Shown piece after piece: positions 24,870 through 32,433 of a stretch of DNA of 42,711 bases (its first letter is position 1; every line of letters begins with the position of its first letter). The stretch is from Coriobacteriia bacterium. Its GTDB lineage: Bacteria; Actinomycetota; Coriobacteriia; Anaerosomatales; PALSA-660. Position numbers and translations under genes: made by a program. The stretch covers positions 1 to 42,711 of the forward strand of contig JAUSAU010000006.1 of NCBI GenBank assembly GCA_030652345.1. Direction: 5' to 3'. Under the pieces are notes generated by a model, which searched no databases, had not been told where the DNA came from, and was given only the letters and a program-made list of their open reading frames with translations.

Positions 24870-26282
24870 ATGTCACGAGCCCGATTCATCCTTCTGTCCG
24901 TCATCGTCGACGCCGTCGCGTTCAATGCGGCGGTGCTGGCGGCGTACCTCGTCGCGTTCACCCTTCTCATCCCGCACGAGGCGACCATGCCGGCGATGGC
25001 CGGCATCCCCGTCTTCAACCTGCGCCCCTACTTCGACCTCGCGCCGCTCCTGACGCTCGCGTTCGCCCTGAGCGCGTATGCCGCCGGTCTCTACGACCCC
25101 GAGCGGGTGGAGGGCTTCTGGCCCGTCATCCGCGGCGCGGCCGTCGCATCCACCCTGACGTTCCTGCTCACGCTCGCGGGCCTGCAGCTCGCCGGCCGCG
25201 GATTCGATGCGTTCCCGCGCTCGGTCATCCTGCTCGCCTGGCCGATGCAGTTCGTCCTCCTCGTCGGCTGGAGGACGGGCGCGACGCGTCTCACCCCGAT
25301 CCGGTGGCCCGAGCAGCGGGTGCTCATCGTCGGCACCGGTCCGCTCGCGATCGAGCTCGCCGAACACCTGACGGCGCGATCGAAGTGGGGCTACCGGGTC
25401 ATCGGTCTGCTCGCCCGTGATGAGGATGCCTCCCGGCCCGTGCATCCGCTGAGCGCCGGCACTGCGCCGGTCGTGCTTGGTACGGTCCACGAACTGACGG
25501 CGATGGTGCGCGAGCACGCTGTCGACCGCGTCATCGTCGCGTCGCCGGTGGCTCTGCGCGAGCTGGTCGAGGACATCACGCTCAATGGCGAGACCGGTGT
25601 GCGCGTCGATGTCGTCCCGGAGCTCTACGAGATCTTCATCGGCGAGGTCGACAGCATCGTGGCCGACATCCCCCTCATGGAGATCACGCACCGCTCGCCG
25701 CAGTGGTATGTCGGCGCGAAGCGCGTGTTCGACATAGCATTCGCCTTCGCCCTGCTCGTCGTGCTCAGCCCCATCCTGCTGCTCGCGGCGATCGCGATCC
25801 TGGTCACGATGGGCCGCCCGGTGCTCTTCTCCCAGGAGCGGCTCGGCCGCGACCGGATCCCGTTTCGCACGCACAAGTTCCGCACGATGGTCCGTGACGC
25901 CGAGGCGGCGAGCGGGCCGGTCTTCGCCACCGAAGAGGATCCGCGCATCACGCCGGTCGGACGCTTCCTTCGCACGTACCGGGTCGACGAGCTCCCTCAG
26001 CTCGTCAACATCCTGGTTGGCGAGATGAGTTTCGTCGGGCCGCGACCCGAGCGGGAGTTCTTCGTGAACCAGTTCATCGAAGCGATACCCGGCTACCGCG
26101 AGCGCTTCCGCATCAAGCCGGGCGCCACGGGCCTCGCACAGGTCAGCGGCGGCTACGCCACGACCCCCGAAAGAAAACTGAAGTACGACCTCATCTATAT
26201 GTATCATCAGAACCTGCTCATGGACGTCCGCATCGTGGCCGACACCGTGCGCGTGGTACTCACCGGCCGCGGCGCCCGCTAG
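24870..26282 (+). CDS. Undecaprenyl-phosphate sugar phosphotransferase (WbaP/WcaJ/ExoY family)
   Basis: 470 residues. The N-terminal half has four to five hydrophobic segments followed by a CoA-binding-3-like Rossmann domain (VLIVGTGPLAIELAEHL). The C-terminal domain is a bacterial sugar transferase: membrane hairpin after KRVFDIAFAF, the KFRTMVRDAE motif, the VDELPQLVNIL motif, FVGPRPERE and KPGATGLAQVSGG. The enzyme starts the lipid-linked repeat unit by moving a sugar-1-phosphate to undecaprenyl phosphate on the inner membrane face. It is eight bases after the GT4 stop and 11 bases before the ligase/polymerase gene. Confidence 0.93.
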   Translation: MSRARFILLSVIVDAVAFNAAVLAAYLVAFTLLIPHEATMPAMAGIPVFNLRPYFDLAPLLTLAFALSAYAAGLYDPERVEGFWPVIRGAAVASTLTFLLTLAGLQLAGRGFDAFPRSVILLAWPMQFVLLVGWRTGATRLTPIRWPEQRVLIVGTGPLAIELAEHLTARSKWGYRVIGLLARDEDASRPVHPLSAGTAPVVLGTVHELTAMVREHAVDRVIVASPVALRELVEDITLNGETGVRVDVVPELYEIFIGEVDSIVADIPLMEITHRSPQWYVGAKRVFDIAFAFALLVVLSPILLLAAIAILVTMGRPVLFSQERLGRDRIPFRTHKFRTMVRDAEAASGPVFATEEDPRITPVGRFLRTYRVDELPQLVNILVGEMSFVGPRPEREFFVNQFIEAIPGYRERFRIKPGATGLAQVSGGYATTPERKLKYDLIYMYHQNLLMDVRIVADTVRVVLTGRGAR

Positions 26283-26293
26283 AAGGAGATCTC

Positions 26294-28507
26294 TTGGCAT
26301 CCGGAAAGTCATCCAAGTCCGCCGCGAAGGCCAGGGCTGTCGCGAAGACGTCTGCTCCCGTCGCAGCTCCCAGGGCAACCGACGGCATGGGAACGGCGCA
26401 CCGTATCGTCTGGTACTGCCTCAGCGCACTCGTCTTCCTCGTTCCGATCGCCATGAGCAACGCGAACTGGATCCCGACGCTGATGCCGGGCCTCCCGGGC
26501 TCGCAGACGTTCCTGCTCCCGCTCACCTATGACCAGTTCGACATCGTGAAGGTCTTCGTGATGCGGTTCTTCGCGATCGCGGGCCTGATCGTCTGGGCCT
26601 TCGACTTCTTCATGCGCGGCGGCAAGCTCCGGCGGACCAAGCTCGACCTGGTCGTGCTGGTCTTCCTGGGCTGGGTGCTCTTCACCTCTCTGCCCGGCAT
26701 CTCCATCAGCCCCGCGACCGCCTTCTTCGGCAAGTACCGCCGCTTCGAGGGCTTCTTCTCGTTCCTCACCTATGGCATCACGTTCTTCCTCGTCACACAG
26801 ATCGTCGATCGCCCGAGCCGCATCCGCTCGCTCGCGCGGACGCTCATGTTCTCGGCCCTGCTCGTGTCCGGCTACGGCATGCTGCAGTACTTCGGCATCG
26901 ACCCCGTCAACTGGGGTGTGAAGCTTCCGTTCGACACGAACCGGGGCTTCTCGACCTACGGCAACCCCGACCTTCTCGGCGGGTTCCTTGTCTTCCCGTT
27001 GCCCATCGCGCTCGGAATGGCGCTGTCGGAGAAGAAGGTCCTGTGGCGGGTCTTCTACTGGGTGGTCTTCCTGCTGACGGTCGGGGCGTGGATCACCGCG
27101 TTCGTCCGCGGTTCATGGATCGGCGGTTCCGTGGCATTGATCGCCGTGATCGTGGCAGCGGTGCTGGCGAAGTCCCGCCTGGGCGCCACCGACTGGAGTT
27201 TCATCGGCATCACCGGTGCCGCCGCAGCGGCGTTCACGATCCGCAGCATGACCTCGGCCAACCCCGTGCTCAACGTCATCGAGCGCGTCAAGTCGATCTT
27301 CCAGTTCAGCGAGGGCAGCGCCCTCACGCGATTCGAGATCTGGCAGGCCGCGTGGGATGCGATCAAGGTGCGTCCGATCACAGGGTTCGGCGCTGACACC
27401 TTCCGGCTGATCTTCCCGCAGTACAAGCCGGCGGCCTACACGCGCGATGCGGGCTATCTCTCGGTCGCCGACAACGTGCACAACTACCCGCTGCAGCTCG
27501 CCGCGGGCATCGGCATCGTCGGCTTCCTGCTCCTCTACGGGTTGTTCGGGTTCGCTCTGTGGCTCGGTGCGCCCAACGCGTTCTCGCGCGGCAAGGGCAC
27601 CGACCGTCTCGTCATCAGCGCCTTCTGGGCCGCCGCACTCGGCTACATCGTCGCTCTCATCACCGGCCTGTCCGTGACCGGCTCCACGATCTTCCTGTGG
27701 ATCGCTCTCGCGGTCATCGTCACGCCCACCGCGACCGAGCATGAGTTCAAGGTCACGTCGTGGAGCCCTGCGGTCGGTCTTGCGACCTGCTCGATCCTGC
27801 TCGTGTGCTGGAGCTACAACATCGTCTGGGTCACGGCCGATCGCTACTACCTCCTCGGCCAGTTCGGCGCGGCCATGGGCAACGACCCGATCGTGAGCCT
27901 GCAGACGGCTATCAGTCTCAACCCCTGGAACGACATGTACCGATCGCAGCTGGGTCAGGCGTACCAGGAGCAGATGATCGGCTGGATGAACGAGGCGCGC
28001 ACGCGTCAGGGCAACGGCGGCGACACGGAAGAGGCGATGAAGCAAGCGAGTCTGGCGTTCGGACTGGCCGAGCGCGCGTACCTCGACGCGATCGACTTCG
28101 TGCCGACCGAGTACGACAACTATGTGTTCCTGTCGTCCCTCTACAACCAGACGGGTTCGTTCCTCGATCCCGCGAACTACGAGAAGGCGATCGCGGCCGC
28201 TGATCGCGGCATCGCCGTGGCCCCCTATGCCCCGTCGATCCGGTTCCAGAAGGCGATCGCGTACTGGAGCCGCGGCATGGCACAGGAGACGGCCGACACG
28301 CTGAAGCCCGCCGTCGAGATGGATCCCGGATACATCGAGATCCGCTCGCTGTACGCGGAGGCCCTGCGCGCGATCGGCCGGCCCCAGGATGCGGTTGCCA
28401 CGTACGAAGCGGGGCTGAAGATCCTGCCCGACAACGCGTCGTTCAAGGCCGCCCTGCAGGCGCTCGAGGCGTCGATGGCCGGAGTCCCGGCAACGTCGAC
28501 GAAGTAG
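26294..28507 (+). CDS. O-antigen ligase/polymerase-like membrane protein (Wzy_C) with C-terminal TPR domain
   Basis: 737 residues. TTG 26294 is chosen because AAGGAG (26283-26288) sits at correct spacing and no nearby ATG fits. A basic, Ala-rich cytoplasmic N-terminus of about 40 residues precedes about 12 membrane segments. The Wzy_C/WaaL-type loop is recognisable: RFEIWQAAWDAIKVRPITGF and the histidine motif NVHNYPLQLAAG near residue 395. From about residue 530 the protein is soluble and helical, ending in TPR-like repeats (AIAVAPYAPSIRFQKAIAYW, YAEALRAIGRPQDAVATYEA). It probably polymerises or ligates the glycan outside the membrane; the TPR tail may bind partner proteins. Confidence 0.87.
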   Translation: MASGKSSKSAAKARAVAKTSAPVAAPRATDGMGTAHRIVWYCLSALVFLVPIAMSNANWIPTLMPGLPGSQTFLLPLTYDQFDIVKVFVMRFFAIAGLIVWAFDFFMRGGKLRRTKLDLVVLVFLGWVLFTSLPGISISPATAFFGKYRRFEGFFSFLTYGITFFLVTQIVDRPSRIRSLARTLMFSALLVSGYGMLQYFGIDPVNWGVKLPFDTNRGFSTYGNPDLLGGFLVFPLPIALGMALSEKKVLWRVFYWVVFLLTVGAWITAFVRGSWIGGSVALIAVIVAAVLAKSRLGATDWSFIGITGAAAAAFTIRSMTSANPVLNVIERVKSIFQFSEGSALTRFEIWQAAWDAIKVRPITGFGADTFRLIFPQYKPAAYTRDAGYLSVADNVHNYPLQLAAGIGIVGFLLLYGLFGFALWLGAPNAFSRGKGTDRLVISAFWAAALGYIVALITGLSVTGSTIFLWIALAVIVTPTATEHEFKVTSWSPAVGLATCSILLVCWSYNIVWVTADRYYLLGQFGAAMGNDPIVSLQTAISLNPWNDMYRSQLGQAYQEQMIGWMNEARTRQGNGGDTEEAMKQASLAFGLAERAYLDAIDFVPTEYDNYVFLSSLYNQTGSFLDPANYEKAIAAADRGIAVAPYAPSIRFQKAIAYWSRGMAQETADTLKPAVEMDPGYIEIRSLYAEALRAIGRPQDAVATYEAGLKILPDNASFKAALQALEASMAGVPATSTK

Positions 28508-28536
28508 TCGGACCGCGCGGCCGGCAGGGAGAGGGC

Positions 28537-29160
28537 ATGGAACGCGTTCCCGAGCAGACGATCAACAGGCTGCCCATTTACCTGCGCTGCCTGATCCAGG
28601 CGCAGGCGCTCAACATGCCGGTGATCAACTCGCTCGGACTCGCTCAGATGGCGGGGACGAACGCGGCACAGGTGCGCAAGGACCTGAGCCATCTCGGCGA
28701 GCTCGGCACTCGCGGCATCGGCTATGACGTCGAGTCGCTGATCGCGCACATCTCCCGCGTCCTTGGTCTGGCGGAGTCGCGCCGGGTCGCGATCGTGGGA
28801 TTCGGCCGGCTCGGTGGGGCGCTGCTCGGCTTCCACGGCTTCGCGGAGCGCGGGTTCGATATCGTCGCCGTCTTCGACAACGATCCGGCCAAAGTCGGCA
28901 CGGAGGTTGCGGGACTCGTGGTGCGTTCACTCGAGGATCTGGAGTCCGGTCTGCGCTCCGAGGGCGTGGAGATCGTCCTTCTCACGACGCCGCCGGAGTC
29001 CGCACAGGAGGTCGCGTCCCGTGTGGTGCAGGCGGGGATCAGGGCGATCCTGAACTTCGCACCGATGACGCTCGACGTGCCGGATGGCGTCAAGGTGCGG
29101 CCCGTCGACCTCTCGGTCGAACTGCAGGTCCTGTCGTTTCATCTCGCGAGAATGGCCTAA
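28537..29160 (+). CDS. rex: Redox-sensing transcriptional repressor Rex
   Basis: 207 residues, the family's normal length. The N-terminal winged-helix domain (residues 1-78) has the Rex signature QVRKDLSHLGELGTRGIGYD. The Rossmann domain carries GFGRLG at residues 88-93 for NAD(H), and the C-terminal helix ends in LSVELQVLSFHLARMA, the domain-swap segment of Rex dimers. Rex releases DNA when NADH is high and so couples anaerobic respiration genes to redox state. It is 29 bases after the ligase gene and is followed after 6 bases by the TPR gene, so it may be co-transcribed with the electron-transfer genes downstream. I found no convincing Rex operator in this window. Confidence 0.95.
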   Translation: MERVPEQTINRLPIYLRCLIQAQALNMPVINSLGLAQMAGTNAAQVRKDLSHLGELGTRGIGYDVESLIAHISRVLGLAESRRVAIVGFGRLGGALLGFHGFAERGFDIVAVFDNDPAKVGTEVAGLVVRSLEDLESGLRSEGVEIVLLTTPPESAQEVASRVVQAGIRAILNFAPMTLDVPDGVKVRPVDLSVELQVLSFHLARMA

Positions 29161-29166
29161 GACGCA

Positions 29167-29853
29167 GTGACGGATGTGACACAGCTTTCGGGAGACGCCG
29201 CGGGTGCCCCCGATCCCCGCGCGGACGAGAGTCTCGTCCCGGGCTGGCTCGCGATCCTCGTACTCCTGCTCCTCCTCGCCATCGTGGGGGTCGGAGGCTT
29301 CGTCCTGCGCGGTATCGTCGAAGCGAACCTCTCGACCGACCCTCGCAGCGCGGAGGTCGCCCGGTGGGAGCGGGCCGTCTCGGCCACCCCCGCGGATGCC
29401 AACGCGCGGCTCTCGCTCGCCTATGCGCTGCAGAAGGCGGGCCGCACTGATGAGGCGATCAAGGAGTACGACACCGTCCTGAAGGCCGATCCGAAGAACA
29501 CGGCGGCACTCTACAACACCGGTGTCATCTACATGGCGCGGGGTGAGTCGCGTAAGGCCGAGGCCTGGTGGTGGCGCGCGCTGGATGCGGAGCCGACGCA
29601 CGCGCTGGCCGCCAAGTCCCTCGGGGACTACTACAGCGGTCTCGGCCACTACCGATCCGTGGTCAAGGCGGTGCGTCCGGCCGTGCAGGCGAAGCCGAGC
29701 CTGGCCGACCTGCAGTACCTGATGGGTGTGGCCTACGAGAACCTCGGCCGTTCGGATTGGGCGCGCGAGCGCTACGCGCTCGCCCTCCGGTACGCGCCGG
29801 ACATGTCGAAGGCGTCCGAAGGGCTCAAGCGCGTCGGCGGTGAGACGCCGTGA
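29167..29853 (+). CDS. Membrane-anchored TPR protein
   Basis: 228 residues, GTG start. A single hydrophobic segment (about residues 26-50, LAILVLLLLLAIVGVGGFVL) anchors a soluble domain. At least three TPR units follow: NARLSLAYALQKAGRTDEAI, AALYNTGVIYMARGESRKAE, and YLMGVAYENLGRSDWARERY. Such proteins act as scaffolds, and the orientation suggests the repeats are outside the membrane. It is coupled (GTGA) to the NHL protein, hinting at a complex. Similar TPR-NHL-cytochrome gene runs are a recurring theme in anaerobes with many multihaem proteins; the exact role is not known. Confidence 0.8.
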   Translation: MTDVTQLSGDAAGAPDPRADESLVPGWLAILVLLLLLAIVGVGGFVLRGIVEANLSTDPRSAEVARWERAVSATPADANARLSLAYALQKAGRTDEAIKEYDTVLKADPKNTAALYNTGVIYMARGESRKAEAWWWRALDAEPTHALAAKSLGDYYSGLGHYRSVVKAVRPAVQAKPSLADLQYLMGVAYENLGRSDWARERYALALRYAPDMSKASEGLKRVGGETP

Positions 29854-30986
29854 GCGATGTCGCGCCGGCGCAGGGGGAGTCCACCCCGGGATCCCCGATG
29901 GGGCCCGAACGCGCCCGGCCCGGGTACCTCACGCCCCGTCGCATCTTCTCGGGTATCGCCGTCGCGCTGACGGTCATCCTCGTCATCCTCGTGATCTGGT
30001 TGATCTACCTGCTCCTGCGTCCCGGCGGGCTCGTGGCGCGCGGGGGTGCCGATGTCGCAGGGCTCACGCCACTGCTGACGATCACCGGTCCCGGCAAGGG
30101 CGCCAACCCGGACTTCAAGAAGCCGATGGGTGCGGCGTTCGGCATCGACGGCCGGATCTACGTGTCGGACACCGGGAACAACCGCGTGTGCGTCTTCGAC
30201 CGTGACGGCGGGTTCCTCTTCGAGTTCGGCGGGTTCGGTGTCCGCAAGGCGCTGCCCGGCGGGACGTTCAGCTGGTCGCCCGGCCGCATGGACTATCCGA
30301 TCGGGATCTCAGTGGATCCCACCGACGGCAGCGTCTATGTCGCGGATTTCCGCAACGACCAGATACAGCGATTCAGTGCCGACGGCAGTTTCACGGCGGC
30401 GTTCCCCGATCCGACGAAGCCGGTCGGACGCGGGAGCTCGGGGCAGGAGGGGACCGGCATCGCGGTGACGGACGTGGCGGCCCGCGGCGGCAAGGTATAC
30501 GCGACAGACGCGTATCAGGTCTTCGTCTTCGGTTCGGACGGCCGCCTCATCCGGCAGTTCGGCAAGCCCGGCGTCGGTCCGACCGATCTGGATCACCCCA
30601 ACGGTATCGCCGCCGGACCGGACGGACGGGTCTACGTCTCGGACTCGAACCACGCCCGGGTCATCGCGTTCGACGCGCGCGGGGCTCGGCTCTGGGCGTA
30701 CGGCGAGCTGCCACTGGACGGAGCCGCGTCCGAGACCTCAGGTGCGCTCGGGATGCCACGGGGCCTTGCGGTGGACGGGGCGGGCACCGTCTATGTCGCG
30801 GATTCGTTCCTCTTCGGCCTCGTGGCCCTGTCGCCCGACGGCGGCCTCATCGGGCGGTTCGGGCAGCGCGGCGACGTCCCCGCGGAGTTCAACTTCCCCA
30901 ACGACGTCGACGAACGGGACGGGTTGCTGCTCGTCGCGGACAAAGAGAACAACCGGGTCCAGGTACTCACGTTGGCACGGCGCTAG
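29850..30986 (+). CDS. Membrane-anchored NHL-repeat beta-propeller protein
   Basis: 378 residues, GTG start. One hydrophobic segment at about residues 31-57 (ILVILVIWLIYLLL) is followed by about six NHL blades with the recurring pattern P-x-G-[IL]-A-[VA]-D-G-x-[VI]-YV-[SA]-D: examples are DGRIYVSDTGNNRVCVFD, DGSVYVADFRNDQIQRFS, DGRVYVSDSNHARVIAFD and ADKENNRVQVL. NHL propellers bind proteins or carbohydrates, and sit next to multihaem cytochrome genes in several metal-reducing bacteria. There are no haem motifs here. It is likely displayed outside the membrane near the cytochromes encoded next. Confidence 0.88.
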   Translation: MSDVAPAQGESTPGSPMGPERARPGYLTPRRIFSGIAVALTVILVILVIWLIYLLLRPGGLVARGGADVAGLTPLLTITGPGKGANPDFKKPMGAAFGIDGRIYVSDTGNNRVCVFDRDGGFLFEFGGFGVRKALPGGTFSWSPGRMDYPIGISVDPTDGSVYVADFRNDQIQRFSADGSFTAAFPDPTKPVGRGSSGQEGTGIAVTDVAARGGKVYATDAYQVFVFGSDGRLIRQFGKPGVGPTDLDHPNGIAAGPDGRVYVSDSNHARVIAFDARGARLWAYGELPLDGAASETSGALGMPRGLAVDGAGTVYVADSFLFGLVALSPDGGLIGRFGQRGDVPAEFNFPNDVDERDGLLLVADKENNRVQVLTLARR

Positions 30987-31020
30987 CGCCGTTCCGCCTG
31001 TGGACGGGTCCGCGCGCTAC

Positions 31021-31049
31021 TTGTGAGGAGACGGCGACGCGCCTATGAT
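31021..31049 (+). promoter_or_regulatory. Sigma-70-type promoter for the 7-haem cytochrome gene
   Basis: TTGTGA (31021-31026) and TATGAT (31044-31049) are separated by exactly 17 bases, the best -35/-10 pair in the window. Transcription would begin near 31056, giving an 80-base leader before ATG 31138. This also rules out an in-frame start at 31045, which lies in the -10 box. The leader contains short GC hairpins (for example CCCG-TACG-CGGG) but no motif I recognise. Confidence 0.65.
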
Positions 31050-31137
31050 GCTTGGTGATGTGTGGAAGCCTGTTCGGGCGGGTTCGTTCGCGCCCGTACG
31101 CGGGAGCCGAGTTGCCGGACAAGGTCGCTGGAAGCAG

Positions 31138-32241
31138 ATGAAGAGCCGCTTCAACCTGATCGTGATAGCGGTGCTCGCCGCGGTCGCTCTCTACCCGGCG
31201 GTCGCTTTCGCGTACAGCGAGACCGGTACGGTCGACCCGAACAACACCACGTGCACGAGCTGTCACGGTGCGACCGCGAATCCCGCGACCACGGCGACCG
31301 TCGAAGTCTCCCGCTCCGGCCCCCACAGCGGCTACGCTCTCAAGAGCACCAAGTGCGAAGGCTGCCACCAGATCCACAAGTCCGGGGGCATCCAGCTGCT
31401 TCCGAAGATCACCATCGTCGACACCTGCAACACGTGTCACGACGGTACCGGCGGCCGGGGCGTCTACGGGGTGCTGGCCGCGCGCGGGTTCACCGTCGTG
31501 GCGTCGCACAGCATCGACACCACGAACCTGGTGCCCGGAGGTGACCCCGTCAGCGGCGGTCCCGCGACCATGACGCTCTCGGGGACGAACAGGTTCATGA
31601 CTTGCACCGACTGCCACTCGCCACACGATGCGAACACCGTTGCGGCCTTCATGGGCGACCGTCGCCGTACCGCCACCGACAGCGTCGTGACCACGATGGC
31701 CACGGACCGGCTGCTCAAGAAGAACCCCGGCGGCTCGGTCAACACCGTCACGGTCTATGGCTCCGACTGGTGCGGCGGTTGCCATAAGGGCCGACTCATG
31801 GACTCCGGCGGACTGCACAACCATCCGGTCGAGACTCAGACGATCGCCGCGTACCAGTACTACGGGAGTGTCTGGCGCCTCTCGACCGCGAGCGGCAACT
31901 CGCCGACATCCACACCGGCGACGACCACCGTCACCGAGCGCGGTCCGCTCGGCGGCAACAACAACGGCTACCTCGTGCTCACTCCGCGCCCGTGGGGCGT
32001 GGCGGTGCACTATCCGATCTGTCAGCAGTGCCACGAGGATCCCCGCTACGCTGGCCAGACGAGCGTCGACGGCCTGCAGGGGAAGCCGGGCACCTACACG
32101 GTGAACTCCGCCGACGGCACGAACACCGTCGACAACCCTCGCGTGCAGGTCTTCCCGCACGAGTCGACCTCCACCGCATTCCTGCTCGAGACCGGCGACG
32201 ACCTGTGTACGAACTGCCATCCCGCAGGAAGCCTGCCCTAG
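31138..32241 (+). CDS. Secreted heptahaem c-type cytochrome
   Basis: 367 residues from ATG 31138. This start gives a clean signal peptide (basic KSR, hydrophobic core, cleavage after AFA near residue 25). Seven CXXCH motifs are visible: CTSCH, CEGCH, CNTCH, CTDCH, CGGCH, CQQCH and CTNCH. Several are in doubled-CXXCH style contexts such as CTDCHSPHD. There is no membrane segment after the signal, so the protein is extracellular or wall-associated. It probably relays electrons between a quinol-linked donor and the larger cytochromes. It has its own promoter (31021) and a strong hairpin after its stop (32264). Confidence 0.9.
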   Translation: MKSRFNLIVIAVLAAVALYPAVAFAYSETGTVDPNNTTCTSCHGATANPATTATVEVSRSGPHSGYALKSTKCEGCHQIHKSGGIQLLPKITIVDTCNTCHDGTGGRGVYGVLAARGFTVVASHSIDTTNLVPGGDPVSGGPATMTLSGTNRFMTCTDCHSPHDANTVAAFMGDRRRTATDSVVTTMATDRLLKKNPGGSVNTVTVYGSDWCGGCHKGRLMDSGGLHNHPVETQTIAAYQYYGSVWRLSTASGNSPTSTPATTTVTERGPLGGNNNGYLVLTPRPWGVAVHYPICQQCHEDPRYAGQTSVDGLQGKPGTYTVNSADGTNTVDNPRVQVFPHESTSTAFLLETGDDLCTNCHPAGSLP

Positions 32242-32263
32242 ACTCGCTGCCACGAGACCTTCA

Positions 32264-32293
32264 CCGAAGGGCGCCCGGATGGGCGCCCTTCGG
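32264..32293 (+). terminator. Strong hairpin after the heptahaem cytochrome gene
   Basis: A perfect 13-bp stem (32264-32276 with 32281-32293) closes a GGAT loop 23 bases after the stop codon. There is no T-run after it, so it is either a non-canonical terminator or an mRNA-stabilising structure. The rest of the gap up to 32434 holds no other clear signal beyond the ribosome binding site at 32422. Confidence 0.6.
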
Positions 32294-32433
32294 CGTTCCC
32301 GCGTCGTCCCGCCCTTCCTCCCTGTTCTGTGACGGAGGGCACACACGACAACCCGTGCGGTACCGATACTCGGTTCACAGGCGTAGCCCTCGGGGCGATG
32401 CCCGGTGCGTTGCGGTGACCTGGGAGGTCGACT

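Noticed and set aside
28500..31060. Rex operator sites near rex or the cytochrome promoter
   Set aside because: Only a TTGTGA half-site (31021) was seen, with no inverted partner; it serves better as the -35 box.
31045..31137. Longer N-terminus of the heptahaem cytochrome from ATG 31045
   Set aside because: That ATG lies in the TATGAT -10 box and would bury the signal peptide; ATG 31138 gives a proper one.
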